DNA from: an uncultured Aquimarina sp.
GTDB lineage: Bacteria > Bacteroidota > Bacteroidia > Flavobacteriales > Flavobacteriaceae
DNA length: 64,000 bases
Direction: 5' to 3'
Assembly (NCBI GenBank): GCA_947503835.1
Contig: CANNFM010000002.1
Location: 1-64,000, forward strand
Positions 1-7,784 of this stretch are shown piece after piece. The position numbers were made by a program, and so were the translations under genes. The number at the start of each line of letters is the position of its first letter. Position 1 is the stretch's first letter. The notes under the pieces were generated by a model. That model saw only the letters and a list, made by a program, of their open reading frames with translations, did not search any database and was not told the DNA's origin.

Positions 1-162
1 ATATATCATTTTGTTAGATCTGAGATGAAATATACAAACTCATAAATCGTGTATTTGAAAATTTCTAGAGGATTATATTACTCGTATATATCATTTTGTT
101 AGATCTGAGATGAAATATACAAACTCATAAATCGTGTATTTGAAAATTTCTAGAGGATTATA
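1..162. repeat. Direct repeat, two copies, 85-bp period
   Basis: Positions 1-77 and 86-162 are identical over 77 bases, with an 8-base spacer between them. The first copy starts at the window edge, so the array may extend further upstream. A related, shorter stretch (taaatctcgtatttgataaa) occurs near 823-842. No reading frame runs through the repeat. It marks the start of a non-coding, repeat-rich stretch. Confidence 0.9.
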
Positions 163-267
163 CAGAATATTCGATTTATGAGAATCTGGAAATATTGGTC
201 ATTTAGTAAGATCTACGTGATAATATAAAGTTGAGCATGGAATTTCTATAAAATGGGAGAGGTTCGC

Positions 268-299
<32 letters not shown>

Positions 300-339
300 T
301 ACAAATGTATTTATTGAAGTAAATTGACGGATGCTTGCA

Positions 340-400
340 TTTTACATAATTGCAGATACATAACACGTTAGTGTTTTATATCGTCAGCAATTATGTAAAA
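340..400. repeat. Imperfect long hairpin with 14-bp arms
   Basis: The arms ttttacataattgc (340-353) and gcaattatgtaaaa (387-400) are exact reverse complements. Inside them aacac (362-366) and gtgtt (371-375) form a second stem. The left arm is part of a 20-mer (339-358) repeated exactly at 4654-4673, on the other side of the cyclase gene string. This may be a mobile-cassette boundary, a MITE end or a folded recombination site. The canonical integron attC core was looked for and not found. Confidence 0.6.
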
Positions 401-443
401 GCCAATTTGCGGATATTTAGTTCTATTGTAACTCCTTGCTAAA

Positions 444-721
444 ATGTTCCCAGCCACATCATCTCGCAGCTTTTTATAATTGATTTTATGATCAATTTTA
501 AAAACTCGTGTAAAATATCCCAGGATAATTCTATTTCATAATGATCTTAGCTACTGGGGTCATTAATAATTCCAAAAAACTATTGCTGAAACATCCTGCT
601 CATATTTGTAGCTATAATTTGCCGTGAAGTTTATACTGAGCTTGTCGAAGTATAAAATTGCCGCGCCCAACCGCTTTATTGTTTTGTAAACAAAAATGCT
701 CCCAGCTACATTATCTCGCAG
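444..721. repeat. Diverged 26-bp direct repeat pair
   Basis: Positions 444-469 and 696-721 share 23 of 26 bases (atg[t/c]tcccagc[c/t]acat[c/t]atctcgcag), and similarity continues weakly downstream. All three differences are C/T transitions, as expected for an old duplication decaying without selection. The function is unknown. Confidence 0.6.
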
Positions 722-877
722 TTTCATAAAATTCATCTACCAGATAAATTTTATTCACTCGTCTCTACACACAATTTGCCATCGCTTGGCCACGCCAAAA
801 AAAGCAAACACTTTTAGGTAGCTTATAAATCTCGTATTTGATAAAATATACGTGAAAAAAGTTTTTATGCGATTCTC

Positions 878-1150
878 GTGAAGTTGACGCATAAGTATAA
901 AATTACTCTACGAGATAATTTCTATGCACATGCTAACTGCAGAACACAGATTAAACTTACTAAGGTTTGCATATCTTTTTGTCTTGATACAAAAAGAAAC
1001 AAAAAAATCAAGGCTGCACAAAACTTTGGAAACAATGTACGGCGTAGTCGCTATATTTTAGAAAGCCTTCTAACTTGTAAGATCGCTTTGAACTCAAATG
1101 AATATGTAAGACTCTTATTAAACTTTAGTACTAAACCTCTAAAATATTGA
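878..1150 (+). CDS. Doubtful 90-aa reading frame in repeat DNA
   Basis: An open frame with no recognisable domain. It crosses a strong local hairpin (tttttgt / acaaaaa, 976-995) and a second inverted repeat (cttgat 983-988, atcaag 1007-1012). Such repeat-derived frames are often annotated as hypothetical proteins in Flavobacteria. Composition is basic and rich in K, N and R, with no signal peptide and no partner gene. I think it is more likely non-coding repeat than a gene, and list it only because nothing else covers the stretch. Confidence 0.12.
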   Translation: MKLTHKYKITLRDNFYAHANCRTQIKLTKVCISFCLDTKRNKKIKAAQNFGNNVRRSRYILESLLTCKIALNSNEYVRLLLNFSTKPLKY

Positions 1151-1245
1151 CGCTCCTTTGCCTATTGTTTTGACCAAAGTTTTCTGAGGCCGTTTTTAAA
1201 CTTTTAGGTTCTATTTTACATAATGTAATAAGCAGGCCAATTAAA

Positions 1246-1273
1246 AACCCTCTCAAAATGAATTGAAAGGGTT
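1246..1273 (-). terminator. Intrinsic terminator after HAD gene
   Basis: aaccctctcaa (1246-1256) pairs with ttgaaagggtt (1263-1273) with one mismatch. Read on the minus strand the stem is followed by a T-run (ttttttaa). It lies 24 bases past the stop of the minus-strand HAD gene and probably ends the five-gene string that begins near 4220. Confidence 0.65.
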
Positions 1274-1296
1274 AAAAAATATTTCTATAACTTCTT

Positions 1297-1764
1297 TTAA
1301 GTAGCTAGTTCTTTAGAGGATTTCAATATTCTAATAGCAGAATTAGCCAATTCCTCATTTAAACCAACCGTTGCACTAGGTTGCACAAGTCTTGATTTAA
1401 TACTTGGAGGTAAACTATTTAAGGTTTTATCATCATCAATTATGACGAATTCCTTTTCATTACTCTTTTCTAACCATCTCATTACCTCTTCTCTCCTATT
1501 TAAATAATTAGAGTTTTTATTTAACTTCCTAATTTTTGCGTTTTTCACTCCTCTGTTAGAAAATATCTCTCTCCATTCATTGACATAATAATTTGACTTG
1601 TGAGATGTCGTCAATAGAATTCCTGCACCTGTTTCAGAAATAATTTTCTGAAGGCTATTTGTGGCTTTTCTACTGAATTTTGGAAACCCGTCACTTTCAA
1701 ATTCCGGTCGTTTCCAATTGCTAGCAGGAACCATTACTCCGTCTATGTCTAATAAGATTAACAT
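1297..1764 (-). CDS. HAD-fold protein (HAD_SAK_2-like)
   Basis: A 155-aa protein beginning MLILLDIDGVM, the DxD motif of the haloacid-dehalogenase fold (nucleophile and acid/base Asp at residues 6 and 8). A late acidic motif, VIIDDDKTL, would complete the metal site, and LLTTSHKSN supplies a motif-II-like Ser/Thr. Size and motif spacing resemble the small HAD domains found in Swiss-army-knife RNA-repair proteins and as stand-alone genes in accessory islands. The substrate is unknown. It is the last gene of the minus-strand string (21-base gap from the ParB-like gene) and is followed by a terminator. A link to nucleic-acid repair or defence is inferred from family and context only. Confidence 0.65.
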   Translation of the reverse strand: MLILLDIDGVMVPASNWKRPEFESDGFPKFSRKATNSLQKIISETGAGILLTTSHKSNYYVNEWREIFSNRGVKNAKIRKLNKNSNYLNRREEVMRWLEKSNEKEFVIIDDDKTLNSLPPSIKSRLVQPSATVGLNEELANSAIRILKSSKELAT

Positions 1765-1785
1765 ATTACAAATATAAATATTATT

Positions 1786-2166
1786 TTATAAATCGTTTAA
1801 AAATTCTATGTCAACGCCATTTATTTCAGCATCTCTCACGTTATGTTGATGAATTTCTTCGTCTATTTCATAATCATGTTCGTCAATAACTAGAACTTCC
1901 CATTCATGATTTTCAGAAGTAGATGGTATAGGATAATTATTGTTTATTCCAATATCTATATTCAAAAGCTTTGAACAGACATATCTATGATGACCATCAA
2001 CTATTCTTGAGTCATTTACTCTAATATCCTCAAATTCTATTCCAACCTTCATTTTCTTATATATTCTCTGCAACATTGGCAGACAAATACCTGGTTGAGT
2101 GGCTGTTAAATCAAGAGAGCCTGATTGAAATAACTCTCTAATAGTTTCTAAATTAATTTCATCCAA
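1786..2166 (-). CDS. ParB/sulfiredoxin-fold-like protein
   Basis: A 126-aa acidic protein. Its clearest feature is RIVDGHHRYVCSKLL near residues 53-68, which resembles the ParB/Srx 'DGHHR' box that binds nucleotide phosphate in ParB-N-like domains. The C-terminus is rich in Asp, Glu and His. There is no DNA-binding helix-turn-helix, so it is not a partitioning ParB. Stand-alone ParB-like proteins of this size are common in mobile islands and have no assigned function. It is 31 bases downstream of the DUF2188 gene in the same string. I recognise the fold motif but not the role. Confidence 0.5.
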   Translation of the reverse strand: MDEINLETIRELFQSGSLDLTATQPGICLPMLQRIYKKMKVGIEFEDIRVNDSRIVDGHHRYVCSKLLNIDIGINNNYPIPSTSENHEWEVLVIDEHDYEIDEEIHQHNVRDAEINGVDIEFLNDL

Positions 2167-2197
2167 ATTTCATCACTTTTAAATTAAGGTTTTCACT

Positions 2198-2422
2198 TTA
2201 TCCTTTTGGTGGGTATGGGTCGCTACCGTAAGTATTTCTCTCTCTTATTTGACCATTTCTACCATGAATAAACATTTCAGAACCCTGATTTTTTGCTATT
2301 TCACGCGCAATTCCACTAGCTTCTTTTTGCGTTTTTACAATTCTAGTTGCTTTTGAGTTTCCTGCTCCTTTTACAGCCCAATTTTTACCAGATGGGACTA
2401 CATGTTGATTTTTCTTTGACAT
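2198..2422 (-). CDS. DUF2188 small protein
   Basis: A 74-aa basic protein of the DUF2188 type: HVVPSGKNWAVKGAGNSKATRI, then a helix (TQKEASGIAREIAKNQG) and a closing strand (MFIHGRNGQIRERNTYG). The family is widespread, short and of unknown function, and often sits beside accessory genes. It starts 5 bases after the cyclase stop, so it is almost certainly co-transcribed and perhaps translationally coupled with it. Whether it belongs to the cyclase system or is a passenger cannot be told from sequence. Confidence 0.75.
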   Translation of the reverse strand: MSKKNQHVVPSGKNWAVKGAGNSKATRIVKTQKEASGIAREIAKNQGSEMFIHGRNGQIRERNTYGSDPYPPKG

Positions 2423-2427
2423 AATGT

Positions 2428-3765
2428 TTAATTTAATATATTATTTAAATCTATTTCTGAATCCAACTTATCATCAACATAAATTGGAAATTTGAGTACT
2501 ATATTATTTGAATGTTCTCTTTGAATGGTACATTTTAAGTAATGATTTCCGTGATAACCAGTATGAGCAATACAAAATGTTTGATTAAGATAAAAATTTT
2601 CAAAATTATGTTGTTCTTCATTTGCTAATTTTGCTTCTTTCCCAGAATTAAACGCTTCCCAAATTATTTTTTCATAAGCTTTTTTGTGATAAGGAGAACC
2701 ATTAATCATTAACTGATATTTGATATATTTACCCTTAAGAATTGAATAATTATTTTCATAATATTGAGAGGCAGTGCTTTCTTGTTTTGGTTTATAAACA
2801 CTGGCTTTAAGCGTAAAAGGGTTATCAATAATTTCTAATTTACCACTTCCATTTTGTCTGTAAAATGAAAAGCTATTTAGGTACTTTTTCCAGTTAAAAT
2901 CATACTGACGATAGTTAAGCTCTGAAGATTGGATTATGTATTTGTCTTCAACAGTTTGACCGTTCTTTACAATTGTTGGCGTACTTATATAATCTTCTTT
3001 CATTTCTATTGCATCTACCAGATTTTTGCCAATTCTAATAGAGTTTACAGATGCTTTATTCTGTAATTTTGCTGCTAAATCGGTATGCAAGCTTGTTGTT
3101 GTTAGTTCATTACAATTAGCAACACCATAATGAGACCACATGACTTTTTCGTCAGTTCCATAATCTAATCCAACTCTAATTTTTATTGGGTCAAGTCCAT
3201 AACCTTCAAAGGCTGAAGATAAATCTTCGGAAACTACTTGACATAAAACACTAGCAGCATTTAGCGCGTTAATAATACTGTTATTTGGATTAGAATTTTT
3301 TCTTACAAACTGCACAAATACCGCATCTCCTTGTAACCTGTGGACGTGACCTCCGAAGTGGCTAACTACATTTATACAAAGTGTCAATAATGTATCTTTA
3401 ATTAAGCGCACTTCTTCCAGTGAATATTTAAGTGCTAATCGTGTTGAACCTTTAATATCGACAAACATAGAAACACAATGATGATTTAGTGTTTGATTGT
3501 GTTCTAAATATTCAAAATCTGGATGATTACCTATTGTCACACTATCAAATGAATATTTATTTGGTCCAAAATAATTTTTCAATTGATTTGAGTCAAACTC
3601 TAATATTGTTTTAGAATCAGGCTCTATTGTTGTAGGTAAAGAGGAAAAAGTTTTTGTACTTTCATTAAGTAAAATGTAAGGAGATTTCATTCCCTTTTGA
3701 AATATCTGCTCTGATCTACTCAATACACTTTCTATACCCGATTTATAATTTTTAAATAAGCTCAT
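2428..3765 (-). CDS. Class III nucleotidyl cyclase, Pycsar-like (PycC)
   Basis: A 445-aa protein if translation starts at the ATG at 3765. I choose that start because it overlaps the upstream stop as ATGA and a purine-rich aaagg precedes it; a frame 22 residues longer exists but would run into the preceding gene. The cyclase homology domain has both metal-binding aspartates (FVDIKGSTRL, D103; HRLQGDAVF, D147) and the VGLDYG strand. The last about 100 residues (EAFNSGKEAKLAN ... HTGYHGNHYLKC) resemble the AGS-C sensor region of bacterial cyclase/CBASS-type enzymes. In Pycsar, such cyclases make cCMP or cUMP on phage infection to trigger a membrane or TIR effector. The adjacent broken gene is a DUF5706 membrane effector, which supports this call. 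Product nucleotide is unknown. Confidence 0.72.
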   Translation of the reverse strand: MSLFKNYKSGIESVLSRSEQIFQKGMKSPYILLNESTKTFSSLPTTIEPDSKTILEFDSNQLKNYFGPNKYSFDSVTIGNHPDFEYLEHNQTLNHHCVSMFVDIKGSTRLALKYSLEEVRLIKDTLLTLCINVVSHFGGHVHRLQGDAVFVQFVRKNSNPNNSIINALNAASVLCQVVSEDLSSAFEGYGLDPIKIRVGLDYGTDEKVMWSHYGVANCNELTTTSLHTDLAAKLQNKASVNSIRIGKNLVDAIEMKEDYISTPTIVKNGQTVEDKYIIQSSELNYRQYDFNWKKYLNSFSFYRQNGSGKLEIIDNPFTLKASVYKPKQESTASQYYENNYSILKGKYIKYQLMINGSPYHKKAYEKIIWEAFNSGKEAKLANEEQHNFENFYLNQTFCIAHTGYHGNHYLKCTIQREHSNNIVLKFPIYVDDKLDSEIDLNNILN

Positions 3766-4219
3766 ATTACCTTTATTACTATAATTGTTAAAAGCAAAAT
3801 TAATTGAACGAAAACTAGTTTTATAGCCCAACTTATTCTGTTATACTTTGTTTTTAGCCCTTTTGAAATTGCATAGATTTGCTTAGCTATGTCTTTATTT
3901 ATCTTTTTATCTTTTTGTTCCTTGTATTGAGTTAAAAAGTTGTCTTCATCCATATCAGCTATAGAATTAAAAAAAATTAATGAATGATACTTTTTACTAC
4001 TAGAGTTATTTGTTTTTAAAAAAGGAAATACTGCTGCTATTGTGAAAGCAATACTCACTAACCAAGTATTAGAATTAAAATGAGTAGCCCTGTTGTCCAG
4101 CCTTGGGCTTTAAAATTATTAAATGCAACTATACTATTTATACTAGTTACTATAAATCCAAATAGAAACGCACTAAATGCAAGTAAAAACAAACGAGACG
4201 AATTCCTTAAGCTAATTGA
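3762..4219 (-). pseudogene. Frameshifted Pycsar membrane effector (PycTM, DUF5706)
   Basis: The intact 3' part (frame opening at a GTG at 4058) has a transmembrane segment, an amphipathic middle (FNSIADMDEDNFLTQY ... AKQIYAISKGLKTKY) and a second transmembrane segment, the layout of DUF5706/PycTM effectors. The missing N-terminal part lies directly upstream in another frame (about 4219-4061: SSRLFLLAFSAFLFGF ... GWTTGLLILILILG) and ends at a TAG at 4060-4058. Losing one base near 4062-4064 explains the break: rejoining the frames gives GLVSIAFTIAAVFPFL, a continuous first-hairpin sequence. Further lesions upstream of 4219 remove the start (stops in all three frames around 4205-4235). The gene stops in an ATGA overlap with the cyclase. 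The effector is probably dead while the cyclase stays open. Confidence 0.7.
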
Positions 4220-4466
4220 TCAGCTCAATTTATTGGGGGACTGATTTTGGGATTACTTAAGTTGCATGCTAGATAGCATACAAAATAATATTTTTGTGAA
4301 TTAATTTAGATTTGAAGCCATTCTACACACATTACACTCCCCTCCTGTCCATTCGAAAAGCTCAGGCAACACGTCGGTTCGCGTAATAAGTGTTACATCA
4401 CCTTTTTAAAGAAACTTTTAGTTCACAAGGTTTTTATTGTTTTAGAGGAGTTCATGAATCTTGTAC

Positions 4467-4546
4467 GATATTTGGCTACCGCCCAATCTCTAAGGATATT
4501 TGGCTACCGCCCAATCTCTAAGGATATTTGGCTACCGCCCAATCTC
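4467..4546. repeat. Tandem repeat, three 28-bp units
   Basis: The unit gatatttggctaccgcccaa plus tctctaag is repeated head to tail at 4467, 4495 and 4523. The first two units are identical and the third is complete except for its last four bases. GC content is higher than in the flanks (taccgccc). No frame or palindrome explains it. It may be slippage in decaying DNA, an array of protein-binding sites, or a recombination remnant. Confidence 0.9.
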
Positions 4547-4653
4547 ATTCTTCGATTTCGTTAGAAAACTTTTAAAGAAAATATAGAAGTAATAAACTTT
4601 ACTTTTGACCAAATCAAAGTGCGCTGGAAAAAGGAAATTGGCGTATACGTAGT

Positions 4654-4673
4654 ATTTTACATAATTGCAGATA
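4654..4673. repeat. 20-mer shared with 339-358
   Basis: attttacataattgcagata is identical at both positions and bounds the minus-strand gene string on both sides. At the left copy the sequence is one arm of a hairpin; here only that arm is present. This fits insertion or cassette boundaries with one site decayed. Confidence 0.7.
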
Positions 4674-4707
4674 TCAGATGGCCAGCAACCTCAATTTGCT
4701 TCATAAA

Positions 4708-5601
4708 TTACCGTTCGGATCTCAGATTCTCAATAACCCGAGCATCTACCCAGAATATATCTACATTTTCGTAGTTGTCTGGGGTCATATTCCTATTGAA
4801 GAAAAGGTATTTACCGTCTGGTGTTACGCAGGCAACCGCTTCCCAACCCTCAGTATTTACTTTGTCACCCAAATTAATAGCCTTACCCCATGAACCATCT
4901 TGCTGTTTAAAGCTTATATAGATATCAGAATCGCCGTATCCGCTATCTCTTTCACCATCCCATATCAAATAGGATTCATCTGGTGCGATGAAAGGGTGAG
5001 CATTCATTCTGCCAGTGTTAATGGCTGCACCAAATGGCTTAGGTTCTTCGCGTTTCCCGTCTATTAATCGCGAATAACGAATAACACCATCTCCGTCTGG
5101 CATGCCTATCTCATCAAAAACATAGGTTCCTTTTGACGACACAGTAAGACGCATGATTTGTATCTCTTCGAAAGAAGAGTCAAGTTTTTTTAACGCTGAC
5201 CAACCACCGGCCTCGGTACGTTCCTTATATCTTCTGCCCAAATACATGGTTTTACCATCGGGAGCGATAAAGGGAGTTCCTACCCTGGGCGATACAACGG
5301 ATTCCTGCCATTGGTTATTTTGATATTGAAAAACAACAAGTTCCTGTTCTTTAGTTTCTTTACCCTCTCTAATAAAATAGAACTCCTTCATATCTGGTGT
5401 AAAGACACCACTAACTTCCCAATCCTCTGTCGTGACCATACCGGGGGCAAAAGGTTCAGGAATTAAACCGGGTGGTTTTTGACCTAGATAAAGGTTTTCT
5501 CTAGTTGCTTCTTCATTATCTTTTGAATGTTGTTTTTTAGTAGTGCAAGCATCTAAAAATAGAGACCCTGTAAGCATCAAAATAAAATATGTTTTTCTCA
5601 T
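4708..5601 (-). CDS. PD40 beta-propeller lipoprotein
   Basis: A 297-aa exported lipoprotein: the signal peptide ends in FLDAC, giving a lipidated Cys at residue 19. The mature part has at least four TolB-like/PD40 blades, marked by [32 protein letters not shown] and [12 protein letters not shown]. Such propellers bind peptides, sugars or partner proteins rather than carry out catalysis. It is the last gene of a four-gene minus-strand operon (21 bases after the serine hydrolase) and is a paralogue of the operon's first gene: both have the [12 protein letters not shown] / [11 protein letters not shown] blade. The ligand is unknown. Confidence 0.8.
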   Translation of the reverse strand: MRKTYFILMLTGSLFLDACTTKKQHSKDNEEATRENLYLGQKPPGLIPEPFAPGMVTTEDWEVSGVFTPDMKEFYFIREGKETKEQELVVFQYQNNQWQESVVSPRVGTPFIAPDGKTMYLGRRYKERTEAGGWSALKKLDSSFEEIQIMRLTVSSKGTYVFDEIGMPDGDGVIRYSRLIDGKREEPKPFGAAINTGRMNAHPFIAPDESYLIWDGERDSGYGDSDIYISFKQQDGSWGKAINLGDKVNTEGWEAVACVTPDGKYLFFNRNMTPDNYENVDIFWVDARVIENLRSER

Positions 5602-5622
5602 TGTTTAGATTTTCAATGTTTG

Positions 5623-6819
5623 CTATAACTTAATAAAAGCTGGTAAGATCCTCTCTGCCATTATTTGCAGGTAGCTGGTATCATTATCATGACCAGTAAA
5701 CACGACCATCAGATCCAACTCCTCGATCAGAATGATAAACTGCCCAGAACCTCCCTGTGCAGATACGCTGAAATAGCTTTTCTTACCGTATTTCAGGTCT
5801 GAGCTCCACCAGAAATAACCGTACCCCTGCTTAGAGACGTCTTTGCCACCGTAGTGGACTTCTTCATCACCGGTATAGAGGATCCTGCTGGTTGCTTTAG
5901 TGATATAGGTTTCCGAAACCAGCGGTTCGCCATTCCATTTGCCCCTATTCTTAACCAAGGTGCCAAATTTCACCATATCGCGAGCTGTGATCCTCGAGCG
6001 ACCTCCTGATTGTGGCAAGCCATTATCAGCAGTCGGCCAGCCATAATTCATAATGCCCATTTTGTCGAGAAGTTCATTTTTAATAAAGTCTTTGGCCGAG
6101 CCCGGTACGACGGCATTAATGACTTGCATCACCAATGCGGCATCGTCACTATATTTAAAAGTTTGAGATGAAGAGGTAATCGGTGTGCTATGCTCAAGCC
6201 AAGTTTGTACTTGCCCCTGCCCTTTTAACTGGCTTGGATTTTTCTTGAATGTTTCTCTCTGTTCGTCGCTGATGCGAATGCCAGAACGCATCGTTAAGGC
6301 CTTATGGAGCGTGATTTTTTCTGCACCGACAGCTAGTTTTGTAGGGTCCAGGTTTTTTAGAAAGTTGATCAAAGGCTTGTCTAGATCGTCCATAGTCAGA
6401 TAACCCAATTGGATGGCACGGCCGAGCACCAAGCTAGTGTAGGCTTTAGTCGCTGACGCTTGCGGATGCGGCAAATTGATGCGACCACGTGAATAATAGG
6501 ATTCAAAAAGAAGCTTCCCTTTGTGGGCAATAAGAAAGCTGTCGAACTTACCATGTTTGTTATTGGCTATCTCCTGTGCCAGGGTAAGAATCATCGCTTT
6601 ATTGCCCCCATCAACGCCCAATTTACCAACAGGGATATTGTCTTTTCTAGCAGTTGGCGCTGCATCGATAAAGGCTTTTTTGAGGTAAGAAATATCTCTG
6701 AATGAGAGCTTGGCTTCGGCGTCTGTAGCCTCTGGTGCATGGCTATCAGTTTGTTGAGCAAAGCTACTATTTATTAGTATAAGAAGCATTAAAAGCACAA
6801 GTACGATTTTGTTTTTCAT
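5623..6819 (-). CDS. Exported class C beta-lactamase-like serine hydrolase
   Basis: 398 aa with a Sec signal (cleavage after SSFAQ). The catalytic SxxK tetrad is SATK at residues 122-125, inside HPQASATKAYTSLVLGRAI. A YSD triad (FKYSDDAALV) takes the place of YxN, and a late SAQGGSGQF strand matches the KTG-like box. Together these define the serine beta-lactamase/peptidase S12 fold. Members of this class in Bacteroidota are usually esterases or D-amino-peptidases, and resistance activity is not implied. It lies between propeller lipoproteins in one operon, so it may act on an exported substrate they bind. Length fits the family. Confidence 0.82.
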   Translation of the reverse strand: MKNKIVLVLLMLLILINSSFAQQTDSHAPEATDAEAKLSFRDISYLKKAFIDAAPTARKDNIPVGKLGVDGGNKAMILTLAQEIANNKHGKFDSFLIAHKGKLLFESYYSRGRINLPHPQASATKAYTSLVLGRAIQLGYLTMDDLDKPLINFLKNLDPTKLAVGAEKITLHKALTMRSGIRISDEQRETFKKNPSQLKGQGQVQTWLEHSTPITSSSQTFKYSDDAALVMQVINAVVPGSAKDFIKNELLDKMGIMNYGWPTADNGLPQSGGRSRITARDMVKFGTLVKNRGKWNGEPLVSETYITKATSRILYTGDEEVHYGGKDVSKQGYGYFWWSSDLKYGKKSYFSVSAQGGSGQFIILIEELDLMVVFTGHDNDTSYLQIMAERILPAFIKL

Positions 6820-6887
6820 TTTTTATAAGTGTTTGATAGTGATAGAAAGAGTATTGGTATTAAAAAATTACTGGTTCTCATTTCTAT

Positions 6888-7772
6888 TTATTTAGCTATT
6901 TTTAGCCATGCTGGACTTGTAGCATTAGATATAAGTTTTCTTACTTCAGCACCATCCTTGTTCATAATATAAATACCTTTTTCTCCGTCTCTAAGTGATG
7001 AAAAAATCAGTTGAGAACCATCAGGCGACCATGATGGATACCAATCATCAACATCATTATTTGTTAATCGTTTTTGATTAGAACCATCTATATTCATCAT
7101 ATAAATTTCATGATTTCCATCTCTGTCAGACATAAAAGCGATTTGCTTACCATCTGGTGAAACCTCTGGGTGCTGCTCTTCAGCCTCATTATGTGTCAAC
7201 CGAATTAGATTGTTACCATCAATATCTGCAATACTTATCCAGCTTTTTTTATTTTCCGAGTGAAAGACTATTCTACCATCTGGTGTAAAATATGGACCAC
7301 CACCATTTAGTGATTTTATTTGAGTCAGATCGCTACCATCTGAATTCATAATCCAAAGTTCTTTTTTCCAATTTTTATCCGTATCCTTATATGCTCTTGA
7401 AAAAACAATTTTTCTTCCATCGGGTGACCATGCTGGTGAATTATCCCATTTGTTTTTTTCATGAGTTAATCTCTTCCTATTCGTACCATCATTATTCATT
7501 ATATGAATAGACCATGTTTTTCTTTCATCATATTTGTGATAAAAAGCAAAGTGTTTTCCGTCAGGAGACCAAGCTAAGTAGCCACCTTTCACATTTGTAC
7601 TTTTAATAGTTGATTTACCTTCTATATCACCCGAATAAATTTCTACATTACCAGTTTCTTTTGAATTATAGGCAATTGTATAGGGTGTTGATTTAGGTGT
7701 TTCATTACATGACAAAAAGGTCATTAATAACACTGTACATAAAAGAGTTTTTAAAGCCATACTTTTTTCCAT
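6888..7772 (-). CDS. TolB-like PD40 propeller lipoprotein
   Basis: A 294-aa lipoprotein (lipobox FLSC). The ATG at residue 5 is an equally good start. It contains about six clear TolB/WD40-like blades with the repeating pattern WSPDGKxIxFxS followed by IYxMNxDGSxxxxLT, for example YLAWSPDGKHFAFYH, PAWSPDGRKIVFSR and PSWSPDGSQLIFSS. This is a classic six-bladed propeller. No enzyme domain is attached, so a binding role at the envelope is likely. It is 12 bases downstream of the preceding lipoprotein gene and 68 bases upstream of the serine hydrolase. Confidence 0.82.
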   Translation of the reverse strand: MEKSMALKTLLCTVLLMTFLSCNETPKSTPYTIAYNSKETGNVEIYSGDIEGKSTIKSTNVKGGYLAWSPDGKHFAFYHKYDERKTWSIHIMNNDGTNRKRLTHEKNKWDNSPAWSPDGRKIVFSRAYKDTDKNWKKELWIMNSDGSDLTQIKSLNGGGPYFTPDGRIVFHSENKKSWISIADIDGNNLIRLTHNEAEEQHPEVSPDGKQIAFMSDRDGNHEIYMMNIDGSNQKRLTNNDVDDWYPSWSPDGSQLIFSSLRDGEKGIYIMNKDGAEVRKLISNATSPAWLKIAK

Positions 7773-7784
7773 ATAGTTTCGATG

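Larger units (their letters stand above)
4220..4707. other. Non-coding edge of the accessory island
   Basis: About 490 bases with no credible gene. It holds the degraded 5' end of the membrane-effector gene, three tandem 28-bp units (4467-4546), and an exact copy of a 20-mer also found at 339-358 (here 4654-4673). It ends against the 3' end of the next minus-strand operon. Confidence 0.5.

Noticed and set aside
340..400. Integron attC site
   Set aside because: The expected GTTRRRY/RYYYAAC core pair is not found and no integrase is in the window; only a generic hairpin is claimed.
3766..3831. Longer cyclase start at 3831
   Set aside because: It would overlap the effector gene by 70 bases; the ATG at 3765 gives an ATGA overlap and a better ribosome site.
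3762..4058. The 98-aa frame as an intact small membrane protein
   Set aside because: It starts at a GTG inside a hydrophobic helix and the missing N-terminal half is readable in another frame just upstream, so it is a broken gene.
4467..4546. CRISPR array
   Set aside because: The units abut directly with no spacers, and no cas gene is present.
4678..4893. Plus-strand open frame opposite the propeller lipoprotein
   Set aside because: It lies almost wholly antisense to a well-supported lipoprotein gene and has no domain.
5623..6819. Antibiotic-resistance beta-lactamase
   Set aside because: YSD replaces YxN and the context is a propeller operon, so an esterase or peptidase role is more likely.
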